Source: Moniliophthora roreri | Taxonomy: Eukaryota; Basidiomycota; Agaricomycetes; Agaricales; Marasmiaceae | Assembly (NCBI GenBank): GCA_001466705.2 | Contig: LATX02000185.1 | Location: 248,001 to 312,000, forward strand | Direction of reading: 5' to 3' | DNA: 64,000 nt | In this document: piece by piece, positions 35,744-47,293 of the stretch | Layout: every line of letters begins with the position of its first letter | Numbering within the stretch: position 1 is the stretch's first letter | Position numbers and translations under genes: made by a program | Notes under the pieces: generated by a model | What the model was told of the DNA's origin: nothing | What the model saw: the letters and a program-made list of their open reading frames with translations, nothing else | The model's database searches: none

Positions 35744-37564
35744 ATGATAAACATACACCGTCGAAACCAGAAGTCGCAATCTACCCCTTCATCCCCTCGA
35801 ATGATGATGCGATCCGGTTCCGAACCCAAATTCACCAAGTCTCGGACTCCCTCCTTCTCATTCCTCACCAACCGCATTGGAATGATCTTTGTCTGCATTC
35901 TTCTCATCATCGGCTTCATGCACTTTATCCTTCCTTCATACCACCGTAGCGATTCAGATGTCTTTTCTGGGGGTGTATACAGCAATGCGAATCTCAAGCC
36001 CAAAAATTATCTTAATACTTCCGAGTTGGATTTTGGAAAGAATCCGTTCGAATTTTGCCCAGCTTATGGCCCCGGAGACAGAGTTGGTCAAAAGTATGGT
36101 TCTTTAGCGTTGGGTCAAAGTAGACTGCATCTGGGAAGCAGTATCCGTATTCAAAGGGTTATTTCAAAGGCGTTGGCAGGTCAACCAATCACAATCAGTG
36201 TTTTAGGCGGATCAGGTAAGAGAAGACTTCCTTCCAATGTCACATTCATGGCTGATATCGCATCAACAGTATCTGCATGCCATGGAGCCGGGGATGATCC
36301 TATCTCTCCTGCCTGCTACCCCAGTCGGTTCTTCCAATGGTGGAACACCGTCTTCCCGCATCCTTCATCCGAACTCACCAACGGTGCACTACGCACCACC
36401 AATTCCGCCTATTTCGCCTACTGTTCCGCCCACCACATACCCGATGTCACCGACCTCATCATCGTCGAACTTGATGCATCAGATCCTCCTACCAAAGAAA
36501 CGACAGATCACTTTGAAGTTCTCATACGGTCCCTTCTTCTTCGTCCCGACTCACCTGCAGTCCTTCTTCTCGGTCATTTCAGTCCTCAGCTGTACGGTGC
36601 TCATGGAGCATTTGGTGCAGAGCATTTGCATGGCGTTGTTGCCCAGTTCTATGACGTGCCTCACGTTACCACCAAGTCCTTATTGCTGATCGACTACATG
36701 CGGGATCCAACTTCTATTAGCCGATATTACGCTGACCCGATATTGGCCAACCCGTCTGGACACGAGATTATGGCAGACGTTCTCATTGCTTACTTCCAAA
36801 CTCAGATCTGTAACGCATGGGGCGTCGTCACCGGTTCTCTCTACGAATCCACGGGACCGGCTAAAGGAGGTGCAGGAGGTGCGATTGGAGGCGGTGCAGG
36901 GCTTTTCGGTGGTGTAGGTCAACGGAAAGGCGTCCCTGAACCCAAGAAGCAACAGGATCGTGTAGATGTCGATCACGGAGTGGAAGTCGATGCTGAAGGC
37001 AACCGTATTCATCTTGGTCTACCGGATTTCTCGAACCCGCTAATGCAAGGTATGAATGCACATGCTCCTGTACCACCAAAAAGGATGAACACCCCATTAT
37101 TGACGACGTACGAGGAGATCAACCCGTTCTGCGTGTCGGCGAATGATTTGGTGAACCCGTTACCGCCATCGTTATTTGCAGGTACTGGGTGGAATGCGTT
37201 CCATCCACCGCAGACCGGAGGTGGCAGCTCGATGAATAGTAAGGCACACTACTGGTACTCTACCCTGTCTGGATCCAGGATTAGGATCCCGGTTCAGATT
37301 GGCGGAGGCGATGTTGGTGTGTACTACCTTGTTGGGCCGGACAACGGAGCAGAGGGTAGCGAGATTGAATGCTGGGTTGATGACAACTATCCTGGAGCAA
37401 AGACGCTCAGGAATCGCGTCGAAGGTGCCGGAGAGGACGAGTTACGGTTTACGATGATTGATCATTTCGTCACGAGGGGATCGCACTTTGTCGAATGTCA
37501 GGTGAAAGGAGAAGAAGGCCAGGGTGTGGAAGTATTCAAGGTGATGGGTGTCTTCACTACGTAG
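35744..37564 (+). CDS. Capsular-associated type II membrane protein with SGNH-like domain
   Basis: One long frame, 35744-37564, hides a 54-bp intron (36216-36269, GTAAGA...AACAG) that has no stop and keeps the frame. Splicing is preferred because it creates LGGSVSACHG, the conserved block of this family. The protein is then about 588 residues: a short basic cytoplasmic N-terminus, a membrane anchor (IGMIFVCILLIIGFMHFIL), and a lumenal SGNH/GDSL-like domain with GGS, RFFQWWNTVFPHP, VVAQFYDVPH and NPSGHEIMADV. The C-terminal part contains INPFCVSANDLVNPLPPSLF and ends GSHFVECQVKGEEG... VMGVFTT. Basidiomycete relatives are named capsular-associated proteins and probably act on polysaccharides in the secretory pathway; I know no proven reaction. 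Confidence 0.88.
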   Translation: MINIHRRNQKSQSTPSSPRMMMRSGSEPKFTKSRTPSFSFLTNRIGMIFVCILLIIGFMHFILPSYHRSDSDVFSGGVYSNANLKPKNYLNTSELDFGKNPFEFCPAYGPGDRVGQKYGSLALGQSRLHLGSSIRIQRVISKALAGQPITISVLGGSGKRRLPSNVTFMADIASTVSACHGAGDDPISPACYPSRFFQWWNTVFPHPSSELTNGALRTTNSAYFAYCSAHHIPDVTDLIIVELDASDPPTKETTDHFEVLIRSLLLRPDSPAVLLLGHFSPQLYGAHGAFGAEHLHGVVAQFYDVPHVTTKSLLLIDYMRDPTSISRYYADPILANPSGHEIMADVLIAYFQTQICNAWGVVTGSLYESTGPAKGGAGGAIGGGAGLFGGVGQRKGVPEPKKQQDRVDVDHGVEVDAEGNRIHLGLPDFSNPLMQGMNAHAPVPPKRMNTPLLTTYEEINPFCVSANDLVNPLPPSLFAGTGWNAFHPPQTGGGSSMNSKAHYWYSTLSGSRIRIPVQIGGGDVGVYYLVGPDNGAEGSEIECWVDDNYPGAKTLRNRVEGAGEDELRFTMIDHFVTRGSHFVECQVKGEEGQGVEVFKVMGVFTT

Positions 37565-37844
37565 GATGGAACGGATGGTTTCTTGGGACTCTTGTTGTCA
37601 CTCTTTTCATGCATTGTAGGATAGAAAAACGGATTCTCCAGCATTCGCGCTCGCTACTAATTATTAGATGCATATTGCATGTTGTTGTTATTGTTGACTC
37701 GGCTATCTTTATATCGCTGTCCCATCTCTCAAATGTGCATTCTTTGGGTCGACCATTAAAAGTTACATGTACTCAACTGATTAAAATACACTCAGCCCAA
37801 ATCAATACTGAAGCGGTGAACCGAGAAGCTCCTAGCTTTCTGTT
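37565..37844. other. Short convergent intergenic region
   Basis: Shared 3' flank of the SGNH-type gene and DUF6534 paralogue C; no gene content seen. Confidence 0.5.
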
Positions 37845-39293
37845 TCAGAGGTATGGCTCTTCGTCTGTACAGGAAAAGTTGAGAACTCTGAAGAAAAGCT
37901 TTGCGATCCCAAAACACACCGTTAAGCCATAGCTATCCGAAACCTCCAAACTGCTAGGGAATGTACTTGGGGCCGAACTTCCAGAATCAACCCTGCTTCG
38001 AGGCGTCGACAATGGAATGACTGCATTCTGATTCGCAGTGGCTCTAGTATTCCTTCTCCGTCCCGTCTCTATACTTAGTCGCTGTCGAACATCTCTTGCT
38101 CCATAAATTCGGATCCGGCTATTAAATATCACCAATAGCGAATTGGAGTATATTTTAGCGAGTGTCATAGCTGGTGTGATGTGGTATATTTGTTCCGGGT
38201 GGGTGAGAAAGAGAACGATGGTAACGATGGTCATTGCGGCTGTGAAGCGAGGTGAGGATTAGTCAGTGGGTAAGCAACGAGGGCACGTACCAGCCACGCT
38301 CCCTGTTTCCATTGCAAGTCGATGAAGCCGACTGATGATATTTCGAGTGCTTTTAAGTGTGGTATCGTGACGAAAGAGCTACAACGGACTAAGCAAGTGA
38401 TTGTAGAACTTTTGCTCAAACTCACCGCGTAAATCATCGAAACAGCGATGAGAATGTTGGTTAATGTAGCGCATGAGAGCCAAAGCTGTAAGGACCGGTC
38501 AAATAGGATGATTTGGGCATGAACCTGAGTACGTACAAGAGCAGGAACGAAGCTGGGAACTTGACCAGGTCGCGAAATCGAAGGGACGGTTTTGGCTAGA
38601 ATACCCACAGCTATACCCCCGGCGCATTGGACTACGGTAAGCTGGATACAAGGATGTCGGTCAGCTACTAAGGCACTCAAGGCAAACGACTTACCAGTAC
38701 AATAACCCCAACTAATCTATTGGATTTCAATAGCATATGAATTCCATATGCAAAGTAGAGTTGAACGAAGAACGCCACTAGTCGAATAGAATGAGCATCG
38801 CAGGCGCATCATGGATGATGATTTACCTAGCCCGTCAAATAGGTAGGTATCAAGCCATAGGTTGTTTATCTTTTCCAGTGCGGAAGGGCTCGCAAATCCA
38901 AACACAAAATTTTGAAACGCGTCGTAGGTGAGCGAAATAGTCTGCCCTGTTTCCAACAGGTAAAGGCTGTATACGAGGATCTGACGGTGTATCCCGTCGA
39001 GCGGAAATGCCGTCCAGTAGGTATCTGGGGATTCTATGTCACTGTCATCGACAAAGCGCGAGTATTTGAAGGAACACATACAGACTTGGACCGAAAGTAT
39101 GCCGTGAAGAGCCCAGTTTAAGATATAGCCTAGAAGCTACGTTGCACACGATGGAGTGTTAGATATCGTTGGACTACAAGAGAAACCATATCACTGTACC
39201 AATGGTCCGGCCCTAAGAGATCAGTAAGTTTAATGACTGAGACAACGGCGTGAAAAGGTAAGCTTACAGGCGCGCGATCTGGTCATTATCCAT
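37845..39293 (-). CDS. DUF6534-type multi-pass membrane protein, paralogue C
   Basis: Exon plan on the minus strand begins 39268-39293, 13-nt microexon 39200-39212, 39082-39136, then from 39024 downward, with further exons to the stop at 37845. The protein starts MDNDQIARLAGPLLLGYILN and continues HGILSVQVY, YWTAFPLDG, LTYDAFQNFVFGF, NNLWLDTYLFDGLG, FVQLYFAYGIHML, AVSMIYALFRHDTTL and KIYSNSLLVIFNSRIRIYGA, with a polar tail of about 80 residues. Exon 3 (55 nt) and the microexon have the same lengths as in A and B. All exons are open. Its function is unknown. It lies tail to tail with the SGNH-type gene. Confidence 0.85.
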
Positions 39294-40896
39294 GGCTGCA
39301 AATAGAAAGGTTTCAAAGAGATTGGTGAGTGCTTTTATGAGTAAATTGGCCGTTACGTTCCCTCGCAACGCATTCTATGAGATAGGGTCGAAGGAGTCTA
39401 AAGTGGACAGGAAGACCAAATACGCCGCAAATCTTGGAGATGCATTCCTTGCTTTGACACTTGTAATGACTAGGTTTGTTTCAGCATTGAGATTGAGCGA
39501 GATGAGGCTCGTCAGTATTTGAAGATTCAGATAATGGTCTAGCCTGTACGTAGAGAGCAGAACCCGAACCTTGTGTCACTGAAAATATCAGTAAGATGAG
39601 CTCAAAGGAATTAGTTGCTAGTGACTACTCAAGGTGGTAAGGTGGTACCGAAATGCAGTGGAGCCTAGAATGACGTCTCCCGAAAAGGGTTGATCAACGA
39701 CATTGGGAATTTAGGGAACAATAGCGATTTCGGGTGTCAAAGCGTCCATTTAGAGTCTAGTTTATCTATTAGGCATTGTTAAGGTGTGGAAGTCTCTTCT
39801 GGGGGCCGACGTACCGCGCTTTTATTCACTCTGCCTCAATGCATCTTGGAATCCCGGAAGAGTGTGAATTATTGGAACCATCGTAGACAATGGCAGCGGG
39901 TAGGCTTGTTGATAATACAGAAATCGGTGCGAGCAGCGAAGGTCCTGGCGTCCTTCCTTGCTTAGCATTTAGAGAAGTCGGGGTAGGCAGAAACGATTCC
40001 CGCCTCACGAGTCCGGTGTATTGTGGAGGTGAACGAATTTGGAGGATTTGGTTACAGCCTTGGGGTACTTGTGGCAGGCACTGTGCCAAATATAGCGTGG
40101 ATCCGATCCTACCTTCGCTCGCGGAATCGAATCGGTCGCCTATGAACATTATCGGTAGTGCAGAGGGGCTGACGCGCTGCCAACGTACCGTGTTGGTACT
40201 GTGTTGCTTTTTCAATCGAGCAAAACCGACACGTCAATGAATGATCATAAACTGTGGTGCTTATGGACCTTCGATAGTCCTCCGAAAGTGTTGACCAAAG
40301 CATTAAGGAGTGGTCCATCGAATTTACACCAAATCACGGGAGGTTGACCGGTCCCATGATAGCAGACGCGTCGAGTGATATCATGAGCGGAGTTTTGAAA
40401 AAAAAATTGCCTCACCTTCCGGACGGACACCCTCAAAGCCTTTTCTTGCTCAAATCGAAATCCACAACGACCAGTTCATCTCCGAACTATACCCAAAGCT
40501 GCGATATAGGCTCCCTTTCTCTCAAGCCAGGGACAGTGACGACTGAGCGACGATGAAAACCGTTATTGGGATATTCACCTTGAAGACCTGGGACTCCACA
40601 AAAGCGTACGGATCCAAGCTTCACTCTCAGCGAAGATAGAAAAATCGAGGACATAGGTTGATCGCGGTATGGTCAACGTTACATGATGACGAGGGAGAGT
40701 ATATTTGGCAACCGCGACAGCCATTTTCTTCCATATGGCGAGGAGAAGCACACCTAGGAAAATGATATGAATGAAGATGTAGACTAAATCATGTTACTGA
40801 ATCAGGGTATCCACAGCTCAATCATATTGAACCACAGTGGGGTAAGCGATTCAACACCTTGAATGTGGACTGATTCAGCAATATTGGCTTTAGTGA
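39294..40896. other. Intergenic, nothing recognised
   Basis: About 1.6 kb with short open frames on both strands (for example 39826-40215 minus, 129 codons) without domain or splice continuity. The left edge is the upstream region of DUF6534 paralogue C. Confidence 0.4.
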
Positions 40897-41381
40897 GTGG
40901 GTGTTCTCCTTACCCTGTTTATAACTTTCCTAATCACTTTCTCTATAGTACAAGCTAATCACCATAAGGCCTTCGATTCTGGGGCTTTCATGTTTATTCC
41001 AACAGCCGAGGTGATCGAATCGATAGTGGCGTACGTAGAGGTACCTGGGATTAAAGAACCCTTAGACGAGGTACCTAGTATGGTATATCTGGAGCTAGTT
41101 GGTGATCATTCGCAGAGACTTATTCATTTGTTTCTCTGTCATTCAACCCCGATCGCTCCATTTTTATCAAGCACATCAACGAGAACACGCCCATTGACAA
41201 GAAAGGCAAGCTTTTCAATGCCCCAGGGTACACGGTCTGCTCCCATCAATGCGAACATCCCATGCTTCAAGCAATCGGGAGCCACATCCACCCACTCTTT
41301 GTCGATTTCAATGCTGGAGAGAAGATTGGTGCCCTCGAGAAAGCCGAAAACATAGAGCTTTTCGCTCGGGAACTAGGGTGA
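40897..41381 (+). pseudogene. Possible remnant of an unknown protein-coding gene
   Basis: Two plus-strand frames look protein-like. One starts MGVLLTLFITFLITFSIVQA, which resembles a signal peptide, at 40897. After a frame change near 41100 the other continues SFNPDRSIFIKHINENTP, GYTVCSHQCEHPML, HPLFVDFNAGEKIGALEKAE and ends at a TGA at 41381. No intron explains the change cleanly. It could be a frameshifted gene or an unrecognised splice. No family was recognised. Confidence 0.35.
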
Positions 41382-41409
41382 TGAGGATCGGGAGATTTAT
41401 GGAGAATGG

Positions 41410-42168
41410 ATGAATGGGTGCACCAGTCAAGTAGCACCAAGGCGGATTCATGGTGGTGGCGCCAATGAGGATTGCATGTCCTCACTTGACAAGGGAGATT
41501 TTCCCATTTCAACAGATATCCGTGACGACTCTGATCGAATCGTGGCATCGAGGGATGAAGATGTATATGACAGCGAAGATTCGGACGACATCCTTTGGGC
41601 CAATAGCGCCGAAAGAGGCTCTGACGACGAGAACACAATTTTCGGTGCTCGACCACCTTCAATTGTTACCGATAGCACAGTCACTGCTCGTCGGGACGAT
41701 TCAGCGAGTTTCAGCCACGACTTTGGGCCCGGAGACCATGCTACCTCGAAGAGTGCCGTGACTGCCCCTGCTGCTTTCAGATTGGCCGGTACCCGAGACG
41801 CCAGCACGCGCGTATCGAATCGGCTCAGGGGATCGCAATCCATTTACGAATCTCCACTGCATTCCAAGTCACTCCCCGGACAAGATTATAGTTTGGGGGA
41901 TCCAAGGCGTCCTGGTCACACAAGATATGACTACGACCGGTGGAGAGGGCCGAGTGGTCTGGCTATCGCAATGCCGAAGACGATGCTGCTGGTTCTGATG
42001 ATGGCTAACTACGTACACGGAAATGTAGACTACGCGCCGGGAGCTCATGCCAAACACTGCCAAACAGGCCTGGAACCTCCGCTCCGTGCCCCGGTCCCCC
42101 TACTACACCGGAAGATGTCGATGCGCCAGGGGGCAATACTCAGTTGGCTTCCGGCAAGGGTCCCGTAG
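41410..42168 (+). CDS. Open frame of 252 codons, unknown
   Basis: A continuous plus-strand frame with an acidic, Ser/Asp-rich first half (SRDEDVYDSEDSDDILW) and a basic second half. No domain, signal peptide or paralogue is seen. The minus strand is also open over 131 codons in the same place, which weakens the case. Coding-like sequence continues beyond its stop in another frame up to about 42320, so it may be part of a decayed gene. Confidence 0.3.
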   Translation: MNGCTSQVAPRRIHGGGANEDCMSSLDKGDFPISTDIRDDSDRIVASRDEDVYDSEDSDDILWANSAERGSDDENTIFGARPPSIVTDSTVTARRDDSASFSHDFGPGDHATSKSAVTAPAAFRLAGTRDASTRVSNRLRGSQSIYESPLHSKSLPGQDYSLGDPRRPGHTRYDYDRWRGPSGLAIAMPKTMLLVLMMANYVHGNVDYAPGAHAKHCQTGLEPPLRAPVPLLHRKMSMRQGAILSWLPARVP

Positions 42169-42815
42169 TGCAGGATTACAGTGATGCAGATGCACCCCCC
42201 TGGCGACGGCTAATCCTGGAAAAAAAGAAAACGGATAGGCTAGTGTTTCGTTCGCCAAGGAGTTGGAGTCGAGGCTCGAGGCTCAGAATGCGCACTCCAT
42301 CTCCGAACTTACTCTCCGGCTAGACGCTAAATAGAACCGTTCACAATTATCATCAGTCTCAAGCTCGCGGATGGCACCTCCAGTATCGATACGCTTGTCG
42401 AGTTCACTGAGCTACTCGGGTCTTCCATCGGTTGAGCGCTCAGAGCCTCGGAATCCTATTCCTGGTCCAAGTACTAGTGGATTTGGCAGTGCCTTGCCCT
42501 CCTGACACTCGTACCACCTCTTAGCCATCTCGAGAGCGGCCGACAAAGAGGAAGCGGTGCCGCCCTCCCTCACCGAAATGATACCACTCCTTTTTTCTGT
42601 TGTCTTTGTCGACGATTTTCACACTCATTTCTTGCCTGTTTCTGTATCTCGAGCAACTCTATAGCTGGATTACTTATTGAGGATACCGTGTCGTTTATTT
42701 TCTTATCTGTCGCATGTAGTGTACAGCAAAGCACTGCCAAATTATCCTAGCAATACTACCTGCCCGCAGGTCGATAAAGAGGTACCGCGTTCTGACTATA
42801 CGGCAAGGCTTTAGC
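42169..42815. other. Intergenic
   Basis: Except for a possible continuation of the previous frame up to about 42320, nothing recognisable lies here. Confidence 0.4.
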
Positions 42816-44325
42816 TTAGTACGCCGAATTCGATGAACCAGTTCTAGGGAATGTGACTTGCACTGTCTTCCCTAGTTCTAGATTCTCATTGCTCCATTTC
42901 TCCTTGTACACCCCAGGTGACCTTTTAGAGATCGGTAGCTCGCCAAAATCCAGCCCGTTAGGGTAATACACGTTCCCATCTTTCGATTCATCCAAAAGCC
43001 TTTTCTCCTGTATAGTCTTCCACGGATTTCTCTTCCCGGTGATGATGAAAACAATCCCGTGCCACAGTGATTTTGGGAGCTGAAGAAAAAGCCATCGCCC
43101 GATTTCGCGTCGGCGCAAGATTGAGAGTCGTAGCACGGCGTAGAGAGGTTCGATGATCACTGCGATTGCCAGAAGCTAGGGGTGTGATTGAGTACCAGAA
43201 CTGTATGCTAAGGAAGAGAAAGAACGTACCTGCCCATACCCAAGCGGGTCAAAACTTCGAGCCGGAAGTTGGGATTTATATTTCTCAGGATTCCTAGTAA
43301 TTGTCGAGAGAAGGACTTCGTGATACCATACACGCATGTCTACCTCCCATATGACGAGGGAGCTGCCCCACGAGAGGTAGAATATGGATATGAAAAGGAA
43401 GAAGAGCCAGCGGTGTGAGACGGCTATTACGTCCCTGCTCAGAGGTTTTAGCAGGTATCCTCATTAGGAAGACAGACTTGGAGTAAAAAAAAAACATACC
43501 ACTGCGCAATCATGAACAATTTTACTGCCAAATAACCCCGCTGAATCCAGCTAAACATCCTCCATGTGCCTCTGGGCTTTGCCTTGTGCCGTTTATACTC
43601 GTTTCGTATGTCCTTGAAATGGCGAATGAAGTAGACGATCCAAAAGATTGGCAACACGGGTATAAGGTAAATTGTATAATACAGCGTTAGCACGGACTCG
43701 ACGATGCTATAAAATAACCATCCCAAGACCGTCACTTTACAATCTTCGCCTTTGAAAATAAATCAGGATATCAAAGGCGATCCACCACGCGAGCATGATG
43801 GCAGTTAAGATGGCTATGGTGACCTTTGACCGCGACGTTCCAAGGCGAGCGTACAGGTGATTGGGCCGTTTCCGGACGAACCGGTAAAGGGAGTAGACAA
43901 AGTATACACCGAGAGGTGAGATGGTGATGGTCAGGGTGAAGTGGGCATCGGCAATGGAGAGATTGTGGTGGATCAAAGAGACAGCTGTAGCCAACAGAAT
44001 TGTGTAGGTTTGCAACAGAACAAGACTGACGGATGAACGAACTTCTTCCTCCGACCATGTTATGAGGATAGCTGAAGATACTTGAGTGCAAAAAATGAAT
44101 CAAATGGCCGGCAAACGTACCGATACAAACATTGGCAACGAACGCTATTGAACAGTTGTATCAGGCGTTATTGTAATGAGAGAACATGAGTGAATGCATA
44201 CCTGACAACCGGACTGCATATCCTTGCATATCAGGATCTCGATCGCTTCGAACGACACAGACGAAGTATCCAATAACATCCTTGTTGTAGTTGCCCATGT
44301 TGTAGGGAGTATCTGGCTCAGCCAT
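42816..44325 (-). CDS. Multi-spanning membrane protein with an apparent frameshift
   Basis: Exon 1 is 44202-44325 (MAEPDTPYNMGNYNKDVIGY), exon 2 is 44121-44144, and exon 3 runs from about 44071 downward; together they read VRLSAFVANVCIAILITWSEEEV. Hydrophobic segments follow (ADAHFTLTITISPLGVYFVY, ILTAIMLAWWIAFDILIYF). Near 43757 the frame ends in RRRL-stop, while an overlapping frame continues EDCKVTVLGWLFYSIVESVL with no room for an intron, so a one-base change is needed. Downstream exons (WLFFLFISIFYLSWGSSL, LLAIAVIIEPLYAVLRL, GIVFIITGKRNPWKTI) are open to 42816. This architecture recalls an unnamed membrane protein family of mushrooms. Either a sequencing error or a recent null mutation could explain the shift. 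Confidence 0.7.
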
Positions 44326-44869
44326 GATGAGGAATTCTCAGAATTCCCGACCCGAGAGGAGGTGGTCGTAAAGGGAAAAACAACTTGCACCATGCTCTTT
44401 ATGGAGGACGGTAGAATTCACATCATTTTATGCGCATCGTCTTCGTTATTAACCATCATCATGATGGTTGGAAGGTTCTCCCTATCACTTTTTCCCAGCG
44501 TCTTTGCCTCCCATCAACGATTTTTAAATAATCAAGCCTTAAGCGCTGATGCAAACGTCGAGACATACATTGCCCTGCAGCGAGAGATGGGCTTAAGAAT
44601 TTGCCATAAATAGCCTAGCGAGGCATTATGCATAACTTGGCGAAGTCATTCGGCTGTGACTGTGGTACGCGATGTACGTTTCCAGTGACTATCGGGTATA
44701 TTTCGAAATCTGTCAAAGTCGTTGAATACATTTTGGCGCAACTTGACACTAACTTCGAGTTCCATACAGTAGACGTGGGGCGCCCATTACCCAGGGCCAG
44801 ACTATACCCACCGCGGCACGATGCCGCACGCTTTACAGTTTTTCTGTAAGTTAGTCGACATGGCTGGGC
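44326..44869. other. Intergenic
   Basis: Upstream region of the multi-spanning membrane protein; open frames here are mostly antisense or short. Confidence 0.4.
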
Positions 44870-45730
44870 CCGTTGATGTGCAGGAAATCTGGTCAATCTC
44901 ATCGAGTAAATGCGTTCGGGGCTTGGTGGTTGAATCATAAGTACTTTCATAATAGAGAAAGGTGATGACATTGACAGACGTACCATGAGTTCTCCATTGT
45001 CGCGGTTTCGAAGCGAGAACAGTCTTTCGAGAAGGATACCATTTCCCTGGTCGTAATGGCCCACACGTTCCTTCCAGTCCTACGCTAAGAAGATAGATCT
45101 CGGCAGTTTCTTTATTCGTGTCTGTCAAGCCTTTCAGAGTCCAGTTGACGCCGTGGCCATATCCGAAACGTACAAACGTAGAAAATGGCATAGGCAACTC
45201 GGTCTCCTTCTGAAGTAGAGTGGTCTTTTTTCGGTGTTGCGTTGACTCTGTAGAATTGGGAAGGTTCGGACGAGAGTTTGACAGATAATGTGTAACCTAG
45301 ACGATGTCGGGAGTAGCCAGTCCGTGATGAGCCGCTACAAATACACACAAAAAAAAAAGACGCTGCTCACCTGTATCGACGCAACCACAACAAAACCATT
45401 CAGTCTCCTTGTTCCCCTGGCCCCTTACTAGAAACTGAAACATGTAACCCCTGCGAAAACTGGCTAGAGAGTACAATGACCCTATAGCTAAGTCATATCA
45501 GCAACGAACACGCGAGAACAAAAAGCCCAAGCTGACCTATGTCGACAAGGCCCAATCACCCTAGATGTATTCTCTCGCTCCCTGGGTCCTATACCTCTTC
45601 ATATTGGTGCAAACCACGTAGCTTGTTGGGACTTGACGTGTTCAAAGTCAAATTCTGTGTTGACGCTCATAATCTTAGAAATCGACAGTCTTTCTATCAA
45701 TAAATGAGTTCCAAGAGGCAGATAGACCAT
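44870..45730 (-). CDS. Unresolved multi-exon gene
   Basis: Several minus-strand pieces join with plausible introns: FQFLVRGQGNKETEWFCCGC then VDTG, a GTGAGC donor and CTAG acceptor, GYTLSVKLSSEPSQFYRVNA, RVAYAIFYVC, an intron GTACGT...GAAAG, and LTDTNKETAEIYLL. Candidate starts are at 45730 (MVYLPLGTHLL) or 45670 (MSVNTEFDFEHV), but I could not join them to the later exons cleanly, and the 3' end is uncertain. No family was recognised. The coherent splice pattern is the main reason to list it. Confidence 0.3.
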
Positions 45731-47293
45731 GCTGGAGGCCCACCTCTTGACAATCGCTGAATTTTCCCTGGCCTACGTCACGATGTCAACATTTCCTGAC
45801 AGCAATCCGAGCAGCAAACGGTGTCCCAGCCAGAGATCTTCATGATAAGTATTGTGGATGGCCGAGCATTGTCAATGCTTCAGGAGAGCCCCGGGGGCTC
45901 AGCATGGATTATGATTTGTTACTCTGAAAGGTCGGCAAGCTCTAGTTTGATGAAAAGTCAGGAAAAGAGATGCCAGAAAAATAGATTTTCAACCCACCTA
46001 TCCGGCCAATATCTGTCTCTTTCTCTATGAATTGTCGGGTGAAGAATCGTTTTCACGTCGAGTAGATAGCAGAAGAGAGGGCTCGCGGTGACCCGGAGCC
46101 GACGGCTTTTTCCTATCTTCTTCATTTTCAACTGTTTCTGGGCCCGGGATAATAGTCGCACTCGTTGGATTCTACCGCTTCGTTTGTCCGTGTTACGAGG
46201 ATTCCTCTGTATCTGCCAATTTCTTCCTTATGTGGAAGGTATAACTGGGTGGGAAAGTTGTGGTCGTTGGATCCTTTTGTTCAGCTCGCTTCGTCATTCA
46301 GCGCACGTTCGGCTTTCAAGTTTCCGCAAAACCACAACGCCAGAAATGGAGTCGTAATCGCCATCGGTCCCTGATGGCTCACTGCGGGCAAGTCTTGACA
46401 AAGACCTGAAGGAGGTGGTCACATATTACAGGATCCATCCCGGTCTTAACTTGCCGACTGCTAGTGAATCCTGGATCCCAACAGCTGACGGAAAGGTGGC
46501 CGGTTGTAAACGGAATTGGGTCGTTTCTTTCTACAATCGTGAACTCTCCAAGTTGACCGACCCGCTGGTTCCTTCTCCGAAGCGGATCCCGATCAAGCAG
46601 AATATAGTCGTATGTCTGGTTCACATTGTAGGAAGCACGGCGTTGCAACGGTGCTTATGTCGGTGCTCGCCGACCACGCTCAAGCCCACAAGTTGAATTT
46701 GGTATCTGCTGCTCAATACCACAAAACTTCTCGAAGATGGTTGTATTAGAGAGCGGCTGGGAGCTGGTGAAGGTAGTGACGGAAAAAGCTAGTGGTACGA
46801 CATGGTTCATTTCGGCTGGGTCTGGAGAAATGAGACCTAAGCCCGGTTAACCGCCACATGCGTACCATGTCCAGATTACTCTGCAATCTATCCTCACGTC
46901 GTGGTTCATGCGCATATTTCGTGTGATACTCAAAAATAACGTGCAATGTCGACATTGAGCGGAGCTGTGAACAGGTGAACCGGGTATGTGAATCGCCTAT
47001 AGTTTTCGGCATGTCTAAGTCTCGATAGGTGGCACTTCTTGGATATCTCCGCCATAACTTTCTCAAGAAAATCCAGCTTGCGACATCGTTTGATATGGGT
47101 TTGATCATTCAATGTTTATACAACTAATATCAAGCAATGGGATTCAATGCAAAACTCCATAACTTCTATCACTTGTTCAATAGACAAACTTCGGAAAGCA
47201 GGAATCCCCAGAATGATCCCATCTCCATGAAGACATCATCAAGCGATTTCAGCATTGTGCCAGCGGTTAATATCAAGCTTCACGCTGTCAACC
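45731..47293. other. Intergenic with a short dispersed repeat
   Basis: No gene was found. Around 46250-46390 the blocks GTGGGAAAGTTGTGGTC and GCCATCGGTCCC match those near 22340-22520. Open frames of 90-120 codons (for example 46746-47108 minus) show no domain. Confidence 0.35.

Noticed and set aside
41448..41843. 131-codon minus-strand frame
   Set aside because: It overlaps the plus-strand frame 41410-42168 and has no domain or splice support of its own.
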